Of a stretch of 64,000 nt of DNA, positions 16,881-24,586 are shown piece after piece. How positions within the stretch are numbered: the stretch's first letter is position 1; each line of letters starts with the position of its first letter. The position numbers and the translations under genes were made by a program. The DNA lies in the NCBI RefSeq assembly GCF_001486165.1, contig NZ_LN908975.1:434001-498000 (forward strand). The letters run 5' to 3'. The notes below the pieces were generated by a model. The model did not search any database, had not been told where the DNA came from, and saw only the letters and a list, made by a program, of their open reading frames with translations. The stretch is from Bittarella massiliensis (ex Durand et al. 2017) (lineage in GTDB: Bacteria; Bacillota; Clostridia; Oscillospirales; Ruminococcaceae).

Positions 16881-17270
16881 ATGACGATCGAGGTGTTGGA
16901 CGGCGACCTTTCGGTCTGCCAGGTGCGGGATCTCTCGGCGGTGGATTGGGGGCAGCCCCTCTGCTTTGCCGAGAAGACCGACGAGGAGTGCTCATTGGTC
17001 TGCCCCACCGGGTGTGCGCCAAAAGACGCCCTGGCCCGGGAGGACGGCTGGCGGGCCTTTCGGATCGCAGGGGAACTGGATTTCTCCCTGGTGGGGATCC
17101 TCGCCCAGATCTCCTCCCTGTTGGCGGGGGCGGGGATCGCCCTCTTCGCCCTCTCCACCTACCGCACCGACTACATCCTGGTCAAGGGAGAGCGGCTGCG
17201 CGATGTGCTGGCGGTGCTGGCGGGGGCCGGTTGGGAGGTTTCCGGCAAAAAGCCGCCCGCCGGCGATTGA
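16881..17270 (+). CDS. ACT-domain protein
   Basis: 129 residues. The C-terminal half contains an ACT-like fold (GELDFSLVGILAQISSLLAGAGIALFALSTY split at residues 67-97, then TDYILVKGERLRDVLAVL), as in small ACT proteins of the CASTOR/COG3603 type that bind amino acids. ATG 16881 follows AAGAAGGGG; a GTG three codons upstream is less well placed. Its stop codon TGA is embedded in the -35 box of the antiporter promoter. Ligand unknown. Confidence 0.75.
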   Translation: MTIEVLDGDLSVCQVRDLSAVDWGQPLCFAEKTDEECSLVCPTGCAPKDALAREDGWRAFRIAGELDFSLVGILAQISSLLAGAGIALFALSTYRTDYILVKGERLRDVLAVLAGAGWEVSGKKPPAGD

Positions 17271-17295
17271 CAGCCGCCGGCGGGTCTGGTATGCT
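17267..17295 (+). promoter_or_regulatory. Promoter of the antiporter leader RNA
   Basis: TTGACA (17267-17272, overlapping the stop of the ACT gene), 17-bp spacer, TATGCT (17290-17295). Expected transcript start near 17302. Confidence 0.8.
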
Positions 17296-17301
17296 TGTGT
17301 A

Positions 17302-17408
17302 CAAAGAGAAGATTGGGGAATGAAGTGCTCCCCCGGGCAACCGAAACCGCTTTTGCAAGCTGATGACTTCTGTGATTTTATAGTCGCAGAGGGCCATCGG
17401 CTTTTTTC
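17302..17408 (+). ncRNA. Antiporter leader RNA with terminator hairpin (candidate riboswitch)
   Basis: About 130 nt lie between the promoter and the antiporter start. They end in a long stem, GCTGATGACTTCTGTG (17359-17374) against CGCAGAGGGCCATCGGC (17385-17401), followed by TTTTTT (17402-17407): a rho-independent terminator placed before the coding region. The upstream part has compact pairing elements (GGGGA with TCCCC; GGCAACCGAAACCGC). This is the architecture of a transcriptional riboswitch or attenuator. Position before a cation/proton antiporter suggests an ion-sensing class such as nhaA-I, which I cannot verify by eye. Confidence 0.6.
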
Positions 17409-17430
17409 TGCGCAAAAAGGAGACTTTTTT

Positions 17431-18648
17431 ATGCTCACCTCCCTCGCATTTATCTTTTTGGCCGGTCTGGCGCTGGCTGCCGTCTGCCAGCGGCTACACC
17501 TGCCCCGCATCATCGGGATGTTGGTCACCGGCATCCTGCTGGGGCCCTATGCCCTGGCCCTCCTCGACGGCTCGATCCTCTCCGTCTCTGCCGACCTGCG
17601 GCAGATGGCGCTGATCGTCATCCTCATCAAGGCCGGCCTCTCCCTGGATCTAAAGGATTTGCAGGCGGTGGGGCGGCCGGCCCTCCTCCTCTCCTTTCTC
17701 CCCGCCCTCTTTGAAATCGGCGCTGTCACCCTTTTTGCCCCCCGGCTGCTGGGCGTCACCCGGCTGGAAGCGGCCCTGCTGGGGGCGGTGCTGGGCGCGG
17801 TCTCCCCGGCGGTGGTGGTCCCCAAGATGGTGCAGCTGATGGAGGAGGGGCTGGGCACCGACAAGCGCATCCCCCAACTCATCCTCGCCGGGGCATCCCT
17901 GGACGACGTCTTTGTCATCGTCCTCTTCACCACCTTTGTGGGGATGGCCCAGGGCGGCTCCGCCTCGGCCTGGGACTTCGCCGGCATCCCCCTCTCCATC
18001 TTCACCGGCATCGCCCTGGGGGCCGCCGTCGGCTGGGGGCTGGCCCGGTTTTTTGAAGCTGCCTTTGCCCGCGGGCGGCTGGTGCGGGGCAGTCTCAAGG
18101 TGGTCGTGGTGCTGGGGGTCTCCTTTTTGCTGGTGGCGGCGGAGGGATGGCTGGCGGGAGCGATCCCCCTCTCGGGGCTATTGGCGGTGATGGCCATGGC
18201 CTGTGTGCTGCAGCGGGAGAGCGACCCGCTGGTGGGGCGCCGCCTCGCCGAAAAATTCGGCAAGCTCTGGCTGGCGGCAGAGGTCATCCTCTTCGTGCTG
18301 GTGGGGGCGGCGGTGGACATCCGCTACACCCTGGGGGCCGGGCCGGCGGCGGTGGGGCTGATTGCCCTGGGGCTCCTTTTTCGCTCGGCGGGGGTCTTTC
18401 TCTGCCTGTTGGGCACGCCGCTCGACAAAAAAGAGAGGCTATTCTGCGCCATCGCCTACCTGCCCAAGGCCACTGTGCAGGCGGCCATCGGCTCGGTCCC
18501 CCTGGCCCTGGGGCTGCCCTGCGGCAACATCGTCCTCTCGGTGGCCGTCCTCTCCATCCTCCTGACCGCGCCGCTGGGGGCCCTGGGGATGGACGCCAGC
18601 TGCCGCGCCCTGCTCCACCGGTCTGGGCCGCGGGAGGAAGCCCTTTAA
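17431..18648 (+). CDS. Cation/proton antiporter (CPA family)
   Basis: 405 residues with about 12 hydrophobic segments. The Asp158-Asp159 pair in GASLDDVFVIV fits the ion-binding site of sodium/proton exchangers, and IVILIKAGLSLDL plus GAVLGAVSPAVVVP are typical of the CPA superfamily. It would exchange Na+ (or K+) for H+ across the membrane. ATG 17431 follows AAAAAGGAGA. Expression is probably controlled by the leader RNA just upstream. Confidence 0.9.
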   Translation: MLTSLAFIFLAGLALAAVCQRLHLPRIIGMLVTGILLGPYALALLDGSILSVSADLRQMALIVILIKAGLSLDLKDLQAVGRPALLLSFLPALFEIGAVTLFAPRLLGVTRLEAALLGAVLGAVSPAVVVPKMVQLMEEGLGTDKRIPQLILAGASLDDVFVIVLFTTFVGMAQGGSASAWDFAGIPLSIFTGIALGAAVGWGLARFFEAAFARGRLVRGSLKVVVVLGVSFLLVAAEGWLAGAIPLSGLLAVMAMACVLQRESDPLVGRRLAEKFGKLWLAAEVILFVLVGAAVDIRYTLGAGPAAVGLIALGLLFRSAGVFLCLLGTPLDKKERLFCAIAYLPKATVQAAIGSVPLALGLPCGNIVLSVAVLSILLTAPLGALGMDASCRALLHRSGPREEAL

Positions 18649-18656
18649 AAGGGCGC

Positions 18657-18694
18657 AAAAAGGCCGGAACGGCGGCTGCCGTCCCGGCTTTTTT
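18657..18694. terminator. Bidirectional terminator
   Basis: AAAAAGGCCGGAACGGC and GCCGTCCCGGCTTTTTT pair; serves the antiporter and the convergent gene. Confidence 0.85.
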
Positions 18695-18730
18695 GCTGTG
18701 AGAACAGGGGTGAAAATGGAGCGAAAGACG

Positions 18731-19351
18731 CTATTTGCCCAGCTGTTTTTTGACAAAGGCCTTTTTGGCCTCGTCGTCCTCTTTGGCGAGCATCTCCATC
18801 AAGATGGGCTTGAGCTCCTTGTCGTAGAGGTCCATGTGGGGCTCCACCTTGCCGGGGCCCTCCGGGTCGAGGAATTGCTCGAAGCCCAGGCCCAGCTCCC
18901 GCCCCCTCTGGGTGTGCATGTCGATGGCATAGTCGGGGATGGTGGGGTAGATGCCCTCGTCGAACTCGCGGAAGATGATGTTTTTGAGGATGTCGCTGGA
19001 GCGCTCCTTCTTGCACTTGCAGAGGTAGCGGATGGCGTGGATGGGGAAGAGGGCGCGGCTGCCGCCGGGGGTGTAGTCAAATTTTTGGCGCAGGTGGTCC
19101 AGGGCGTCGATCATCAGGGGGGCGTTGGGCTCCCCAAAGCAGATGTCCTCCACCGAAATCACCGCCAGGCGCATCCAGAGCAGGTTTTCCATCTCTTTGC
19201 TGGTGCAGTACATCTCGTATCCCAGGCGGATGGCGTTGTCCTCGTTGCCCCGGCGGATCTCCTTTTGTAGGGCGGAGATCACCTCGTCGGCGACGAAGCC
19301 GTGGCGGGTCTTCTGGCTCGACCAGGTGTCGTAAAATTCGTGTTTGACCAT
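18731..19351 (-). CDS. Stand-alone RarA/MgsA C-terminal-like protein
   Basis: 206 residues. The segment NLLWMRLAVISVEDICFGEPNA...ALFPIHAIRYLCKCKK matches the C-terminal helical, tetramerising domain of RarA (compare RFASEDVGMADSRALEVAV...AVAYLSLAPKSN in the full-length RarA at 33444-34772), but no AAA+ ATPase part is present. Known as a conserved stand-alone family in Clostridia; function not established, perhaps nucleic-acid-linked. ATG 19351. Its leader carries a perfect 16-bp palindrome just after the predicted transcript start. Confidence 0.72.
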   Translation of the reverse strand: MVKHEFYDTWSSQKTRHGFVADEVISALQKEIRRGNEDNAIRLGYEMYCTSKEMENLLWMRLAVISVEDICFGEPNAPLMIDALDHLRQKFDYTPGGSRALFPIHAIRYLCKCKKERSSDILKNIIFREFDEGIYPTIPDYAIDMHTQRGRELGLGFEQFLDPEGPGKVEPHMDLYDKELKPILMEMLAKEDDEAKKAFVKKQLGK

Positions 19352-19398
19352 GTTGATGCGCCTACCTTTCTCGCTGCAGAGAGCTCGGTGAACTCTCT

Positions 19399-19453
19399 AT
19401 AAAAACGTTTTTATTCCGTTTGCAGTATACCACCGATGTTGGGGGGATGGCAA
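19399..19453 (-). promoter_or_regulatory. Promoter and palindromic operator ATAAAAACGTTTTTAT
   Basis: Minus-strand TTGCCA (19448-19453), 18-bp spacer, TATACT (19424-19429); the perfect palindrome ATAAAAACGTTTTTAT lies at 19399-19414, near +3 to +18. The same 14-bp core occurs at 57524-57537 before the phosphodiesterase gene. Symmetry with a central CG is typical of LacI-family operators (inference). Confidence 0.65.
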
Positions 19454-19533
19454 TTGTTTCGGGGAAAATGAGCGAGTTGTACAACCGTCCTTTTGTAAAA
19501 TTGTCCATTTCATCCATTTCCGGCGCACAGGTC

Positions 19534-19562
19534 TTTTCAAACCGGGTGGGAGACGGTATACT
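19534..19562 (+). promoter_or_regulatory. Probable thymidine kinase promoter
   Basis: TTTTCA (19534-19539), 17-bp spacer, TATACT (19557-19562); the -35 box is weak. Confidence 0.55.
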
Positions 19563-19616
19563 GAAAGGCAGCCGGGGCAGCCTGCGGGCAGCCCCTTTTT
19601 TGCGGGGGGAGAAGGC

Positions 19617-20177
19617 ATGCCGAAACTCTATTTCAAATACGGCGCCATGGGCAGTTCCAAGACGGCCCAGGCGCTGATGACCAAGTTCAACTACGAGGAG
19701 AAGGGCTATACCGTAGGGCTGATGAAGCCGGCCACCGACGACCGGGACGGGGCGGACGTCATCCGCTCGCGCGTCGGGCTGGAGGGGCGGGGGATCGTCA
19801 TCTCAAACGACCTGGACCTCTACGACTGGTTTTTGCAAAACCGCTACGACGTGCTGGTAATCGATGAGGCCCAGTTCCTCACCGCCGCCCAGGTCGAACA
19901 GCTCAAGGACATTGCCATGGAGTTTGTGCCGGTGCTCTGTTTCGGGCTGAAAACCGATTTTCGCACCTACATGTTCGAGGGCTCCAAGCGCCTGTTCGAG
20001 ATCGCCGACAGCCTGACCGAGATCAAGTCGGTCTGCCGCTGCGGGCGCAAGGCCGAGGTCAACGCCCGCATCAAGGACGGCAGGGTGGTCAAGGAGGGGG
20101 AGCAGATCCTCATCGGCGGCAACGACGCCTATATCGGGATGTGCTACAACTGCTGGCAGGCGGGCAAGCTCGACTGA
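19617..20177 (+). CDS. tdk: Thymidine kinase (type II)
   Basis: 186 residues. Phosphorylates thymidine in nucleotide salvage. P-loop YGAMGSSKT at residues 8-16, Walker B VLVIDEAQFL, the lasso-region tyrosine near YIGMCYNC, and the zinc site made by CRCG and CYNC. ATG 19617 follows GGGGGGAGAAGGC. Complete and typical in length. Confidence 0.95.
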   Translation: MPKLYFKYGAMGSSKTAQALMTKFNYEEKGYTVGLMKPATDDRDGADVIRSRVGLEGRGIVISNDLDLYDWFLQNRYDVLVIDEAQFLTAAQVEQLKDIAMEFVPVLCFGLKTDFRTYMFEGSKRLFEIADSLTEIKSVCRCGRKAEVNARIKDGRVVKEGEQILIGGNDAYIGMCYNCWQAGKLD

Positions 20178-20192
20178 GCGGGCAGGGCCTGT

Positions 20193-20236
20193 GAAAAAAA
20201 GAGGGCCGGGGCAACCGCTTTGCCCCGGCCCTCTTC
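20193..20236. terminator. Bidirectional terminator
   Basis: GAGGGCCGGGGC and GCCCCGGCCCTC pair; AAAAAAA precedes and TTCT follows. Its U-run is on the minus strand, favouring the nitroreductase transcript. Confidence 0.8.
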
Positions 20237-20239
20237 TAC

Positions 20240-20752
20240 CTAGTCGGCCCAGCGCTCCCGCACCACCAGCTCCTCCAGGGGCTTGCGGCTGCGGGGCCGC
20301 CCCTCTTCGGCGGGGTAGCCCAGGGGGCTCACGGCGACGATGTCGTACTCCGGCGGGATCTGCAGCGCCCGGCGGACCCCCTCCTGCTCGAAAGCGCCCA
20401 GCCAGCAGGTCCCCAAGCCCTGCGCGGCGGCCTCCAGCATCATAAAGGAGAGGGCGATGGAGCAGTCCACCGTCCGCGCGGGCTGGCCGCAGCGCATCTG
20501 GGCGGCCTGGTCGGCGCAGAGGACCAGCACCGCCGGGGCCTGGGCCACAAACGGTTGGCTGCAGCAGGCCTCGGCCAGCTGTTCCCGCAGGGCCGGCTCG
20601 GTGGCGACCACAAATTTCCAGGCCTGCTGGTTGCGGGCCGAGGGGGCCAGCTGGCCGGCCTGCAGCACCGCCTCCAGCGCGGCGGGGGGGATGGGGCGGT
20701 CCAGGTAGGCGCGAATGCTCTTTCTCTTCTCAATGGCTTCCATAACGGTCAT
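20240..20752 (-). CDS. Nitroreductase-family FMN protein
   Basis: 170 residues, a compact member. The N-terminal KRKSIRAYLDRPIP and APSARNQQAWKF motifs bind FMN phosphate and ribityl groups; GLGTCWLGAFEQEGV and VSPLGYPAEE complete the fold. Probably reduces nitro- or quinone-type compounds with NAD(P)H. ATG 20752 has GAGGTGAGCTGCC upstream. Specific substrate cannot be told. Confidence 0.9.
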   Translation of the reverse strand: MTVMEAIEKRKSIRAYLDRPIPPAALEAVLQAGQLAPSARNQQAWKFVVATEPALREQLAEACCSQPFVAQAPAVLVLCADQAAQMRCGQPARTVDCSIALSFMMLEAAAQGLGTCWLGAFEQEGVRRALQIPPEYDIVAVSPLGYPAEEGRPRSRKPLEELVVRERWAD

Positions 20753-20883
20753 GGCAGCTCACCTCCACTGCCAGTATACCCCCCGCGCCGGGCGGGGTGC
20801 AAGGGGTTTTGCGGCGGGGCGGGGTGTGGTAAAATAGCTTTTGTGCGGCGGGAAAACCGCCGCGGGGACAGGGGGCGCGCAGC

Positions 20884-21822
20884 GTGAAAAAGACCATCGG
20901 CATTTTGGCGCATGTGGATGCGGGAAAGACCACCCTCGCGGAAGGGCTTCTCCACCTGGCGGGGGCCACCCGCCGCCGGGGTGGGGTGGAGGAGGGGACC
21001 TCCCTCCTGGACTGCGACGCCATTGAGCGGGCGCGGGGGATCACCGTTTTTTCCGGGCAGGCCCGCTTTTCCTTTGGGGGGGATGAGTACGCCCTCATCG
21101 ACACCCCGGGCCACGCCGACTTTGCCGCCGAGATGGAGAGGGCCCTCTCGGTTTTGGACGGGGCCGTCCTTTTGGTGGACGGGACCGAGGGGGTGCAGGG
21201 CCACACCCAACTGATCTGGCGGCTGCTGCGGCAGCGGGGGGTGCCCACCTTTTTCTTTGTGGGCAAGTGCGACCGGGAAGAGGCCGATCTCCCCGCCGTT
21301 CTCGCCCAGCTGCGCGTCCGCCTCTCGCCCCGGCTGCTGGACTTGAGCGGCGGCTTTGCGGGGGAACTGCCCGCGGCGGCGGTGGAGAGCTTGGCCGAGT
21401 GGGACGACGAGCTGTTGGAGCGGTATCTGGACGGGGGATACGACCCCGCCCTCTGGCTGCGGCGGGCGGCCCAGTTGACGGCGCGAGGGGAACTGTTCCC
21501 GGTCTTTGCCGGGTCGGGTCTCACCGGGCAGGGGCTGGAGGATCTGTTGGCCGGGCTGGGGGCCCTTCTCCCCACCGATTATGAGGAGTGCCGGGAGGCC
21601 CCCTTTGCCGCCCGGGTCTTTGGGGTGCGGCGGGACCCCGGCGGCGGGCGGGTCACCTTTCTCAAGATCCTCTCCGGGTCCCTGGAAGTCAAGGGGGAGG
21701 TGGGGGGCGAAAAGGTCAACGAGATCCGCTTTTACGAGGGGGAGCGCTACACCCAGGCCCCCCGCGCCCTGGCGGGGGAGGTCTGCGGGATGACGGGACT
21801 GCGCCGCCCCCTGCCGGGCGGC
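20884..21822 (+). CDS. TetM/TetP-like translation-factor GTPase, 5' part (broken by artefact)
   Basis: About 313 residues. G1 HVDAGKTTL, G3 DTPGHADF and the G4-region FFVGKCDREEADLP identify an EF-G-like translational GTPase of the ribosomal-protection (TetM/TetP/Otr) group, which removes tetracycline from ribosomes or acts as a housekeeping relative. GTG 20884 is the start. The reading leaves homology at about 21822 and the true continuation is in another frame from 22103. The two parts sum to about 635 residues, the usual family length, so in the genome the gene is probably intact. Confidence 0.85.
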
Positions 21823-22102
21823 GGAGTTGATGGCCCGCCTGATCGAGGCGCGCCCGGCAAGGGTCACCGTGGTGGCGGTGGCCGCCATGACCAACCTGGC
21901 GACATTCCTGCTGCGCTACCCCCCTCTGAACGACCAGATCGAACACCGGGCGCTGATGGGGCGCCCGGCACGGGGCCGGGGGGATTGTCCACCGGCGTCA
22001 ACCTAAAGGCCTGGGGGGTGGACCTCTTCACCTTCACCGGCCACAAGATCCACGCCCCCAAGGCCTGTCTCTTATACACATCTAGATGTGTATAAGAGAC
22101 AG
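21823..22102. other. Assembly artefact: foreign fragments plus Nextera mate-pair junction
   Basis: 22065-22083 is CTGTCTCTTATACACATCT and 22084-22102 is its exact reverse complement AGATGTGTATAAGAGACAG: the 38-bp junction adaptor of the Nextera mate-pair kit (established knowledge). Before it, 21983-22063 translates as LKAWGVDLFTFTGHKIHAPK, a cysteine desulfurase (NifS) piece, and about 21826-21975 reads VTVVAVAAMTNLATFLLRYP, resembling a nucleoside hydrolase. Both are out of context and interrupt the GTPase gene. Annotated peptides such as MCIRDR or SYTHLDVYKRQ here are adaptor translations. Confidence 0.93.
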
Positions 22103-23069
22103 GCCCGCCCCGGCGCTGCAGCCGGTGTTGCAGGTGTCGGCCCGCTGGGGGGAGCAGCGGCTGGGCCAGGTGCGAGACGCCTTTTTGGCGCTGCAGGAGG
22201 AGGACCCGGCCCTTGAAGTTCGCTGGGACGAGACCCTGCGGGACCTGCAGCTGCGGGTGATGGGGGAAATCCAGTTGGAGGTGCTGCAGGAGCTGATGGA
22301 GCGCCGCTTTGGGCTGGAGGTCGCCTTTGGCCCGGCGCAGATCTGCTACCGCGAGACCATTGCCGCCCCGGCGGTGGGGATCGGCCACTTTGAGCCCCTG
22401 CGCCACTACGCCGAGGTCTGGCTGCGGCTGGAGCCGGGGGCGCCGGGCAGCGGGATCGCCTTTACCAGCGAGTGCTCCACCGACGCGCTCGCCCACAACT
22501 GGCAGTCCCTCATCGAGACCCACGTTTTGGAGAAGGAGCACCGGGGGGTGCTGACCGGTGCCCCCCTCTGCGACGTGCGGGTGGTGCTTTTAAAAGGGAG
22601 GGCCCACCTCAAACACACCGAGGGGGGCGATTTTCGCCAGGCGGTCTACCGGGCCATCCGCCAGGGCCTCTGCGGGGCGAAAAGCGTTCTTTTGGAGCCG
22701 TGGTACGACTTCATCGCCATCCTCCCCGCCGACCAGCTGGGCCGGGTGCTGGCCGACATCCAGCGGTTACAGGGCAGCTTTTCGCCCCCTGAGATCGCCA
22801 GGGACACAGCGGTGGTGAATGGCAGCGGGCCGGTCGCCACCTTCCTCCACTACGCGGCCGAACTGCCCGCCTTCACCCACGGGCGGGGGCACTTTTCGGC
22901 GGTCTACGGCGGGTATCGGCCCTGCCACAACGCCGACGAGGTGGTGGCTGCCGCCGGTTACGACCCGGAGCGCGACCTGGAAAACCCGCCCGGGTCGGTC
23001 TTTTGCGCCAGGGGGGCAGGCTACCCGGTGCGCTGGTGCGATGTGCCCGACATGGCCCACCTCAAATAG
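22103..23069 (+). CDS. TetM/TetP-like translation-factor GTPase, 3' part (broken by artefact)
   Basis: About 321 residues continuing EF-G domains III to V: ALQPVLQVSARWG, DPALEVRWDETLRDLQLRV, MGEIQLEVLQELMERRFG and a C-terminal domain ending in AARGAGYPVRWCDVPDMAHL-like sequence. Frame differs from the 5' part because of the intervening artefact. No own start codon or ribosome site; the ATG at 22086 lies inside the adaptor and is not a real start. Confidence 0.83.
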
Positions 23070-23090
23070 GGAGAGCCTCGTTTTCCCCTG

Positions 23091-23130
23091 AAAAAGCCGC
23101 CGCCGGAGAGCTCTCCGGCGGCGGCTTTTT
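23091..23130. terminator. Bidirectional terminator
   Basis: AAAAAGCCGCCGCCGGAGAG and its complement CTCTCCGGCGGCGGCTTTTT form a perfect long stem between the GTPase and gatB. Confidence 0.9.
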
Positions 23131-23149
23131 GGGGCGGGTCTCTGCGGGG

Positions 23150-24586
23150 TCAGCGGTCCAGCAGGCGGCGCAGGATGTCCTGGGTGCGCGCGGGGTCGGC
23201 GCGGCCCTGGGTGGCCTTCATCACCCGTCCCACCAGGGCCTGCAGGGCGGCCTTTTTGCCCCGGCGGTAGTCGGATGCCGAGCGGGGGGCCGCCCGCACC
23301 GCCTCTTGGGCCAGCCGGGCGAGGGCGGTTTCGTCTGTGATCTGCCACAGCCCCTGGGTTTCGATCCACTCCTCGGGCGGGCCGTCTTGCCGCCAGAGGG
23401 CTTCCAGCGCCCGGCGGCAGGTGGAGCTGTTGATTTTTCCCTCCCCCCAGAGCTCGCAGAGGGCGGCCAAATGGGCGGGGGAGAGGGGGATCTCGCCCCC
23501 GCCCTCCCCCAGCAGGGAGAGGACCTCGCCCAGGATCAGGTTGGCCGCCAGCGCGGGGTAGCGACAGCGGACAGCGACCGCCTCGAAGTAATCGGCCACC
23601 TCCTGCCGGGCGGTCAGCTGTTCGGCCGCGTAGGGGGTGAGGCCGAACCGGGCCACGTAGTCGGCCTTGCGCGCGTCCGGCAGGGCGGGGCTCTCCCCCT
23701 GCAGCCGGGCCAAATAGGCCTCGTCGACTCGAATCGGCGGCAGGTCGGGGTCGGGGAAGTAGCGGTAGTCGTTGGCATTTTCCTTGCGCCGCATGGAGAG
23801 GGTCTTGCCGCTGTTCTGGTCAAAGCGGCGGGTCTCCTGGACAACGGCCTCCCCGGCCTCGAGAGCGTCCACCTGGCGGCGAAACTCGTATTCGATGGCC
23901 CGGGTGACCGACTGAAAGCTGTTGAGGTTTTTCATCTCGGTTCGGGTGCCGAGGGCCTCTTCCCCCGCCGGGCGGACCGAGAGGTTTACATCGCAGCGCA
24001 GGGAGCCCTCCTGCATCTTGCAGTCGGAGATGCCGGTGTAGAGGATGACCGTCCGCAGCTTTTGCAGGTAGGCCTTGGCCTCTTCGGCCGAGCGGATGTC
24101 CGGCTCGGAGACGATTTCGATGAGGGGCACCCCGCAGCGGTTGCAGTCGATCAGAGTGCCGCCCCCGGGCAGGTGCACCAGCTTTCCCGCGTCCTCCTCG
24201 ATGTGGATGCGGGTGATGCCGACGGTCTTCTGCCCCCCCTCGGTCTCGATGGACAGGGCGCCCCCCTCGCAGAGGGGGAGGTCGTACTGGGAAATCTGAT
24301 AGGCCTTGGGCAGGTCGGGGTAGAAGTAGTTTTTTCGGTCCTGCCGGGAGCGGGGGGAGATGTGGCAGCCGGTGGCCAGCCCCGCCTTTATCGCGAACTC
24401 CACCACCTGGCTGTTGAGCACCGGCAGGGTGCCGGGCATCCCCATGCAGACAGGGCAGCACTGGGTGTTGGGCGGGGCGCCGAAGGTCGTGGGGCAGTCG
24501 CAGAAGATCTTGGCGGCCGTCTTGAGTTCGACGTGCACCTCCAGCCCGATGACCATCTCATACCCTTTATAGGTGTTCACACGCAT
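23150..24586 (-). CDS. gatB: Asp/Glu-tRNA amidotransferase subunit B
   Basis: 478 residues. GatB activates the misacylated tRNA carboxylate with ATP and receives ammonia from GatA. Family sequence is clear: [10 protein letters not shown] at the start, [39 protein letters not shown], and the C-terminal YqeY-like tail. It overlaps the end of gatA by ten bases (ATG inside TCATGCGTGTGA), implying translational coupling. Acts with GatA and the GatC domain fused to AspRS upstream to make Asn-tRNA(Asn) and probably Gln-tRNA(Gln). Confidence 0.96.
   Translation of the reverse strand: MRVNTYKGYEMVIGLEVHVELKTAAKIFCDCPTTFGAPPNTQCCPVCMGMPGTLPVLNSQVVEFAIKAGLATGCHISPRSRQDRKNYFYPDLPKAYQISQYDLPLCEGGALSIETEGGQKTVGITRIHIEEDAGKLVHLPGGGTLIDCNRCGVPLIEIVSEPDIRSAEEAKAYLQKLRTVILYTGISDCKMQEGSLRCDVNLSVRPAGEEALGTRTEMKNLNSFQSVTRAIEYEFRRQVDALEAGEAVVQETRRFDQNSGKTLSMRRKENANDYRYFPDPDLPPIRVDEAYLARLQGESPALPDARKADYVARFGLTPYAAEQLTARQEVADYFEAVAVRCRYPALAANLILGEVLSLLGEGGGEIPLSPAHLAALCELWGEGKINSSTCRRALEALWRQDGPPEEWIETQGLWQITDETALARLAQEAVRAAPRSASDYRRGKKAALQALVGRVMKATQGRADPARTQDILRRLLDR

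Noticed and set aside
22065-22102. Tn5-type transposon ends as a real insertion
   Set aside because: Two 19-bp mosaic ends back to back with no transposon body match the Nextera mate-pair junction adaptor; flanks are mismatched gene fragments.
22086-22103. ATG start of a separate 327-residue protein
   Set aside because: The ATG and first six codons lie in the adaptor; the protein is the 3' part of the GTPase.
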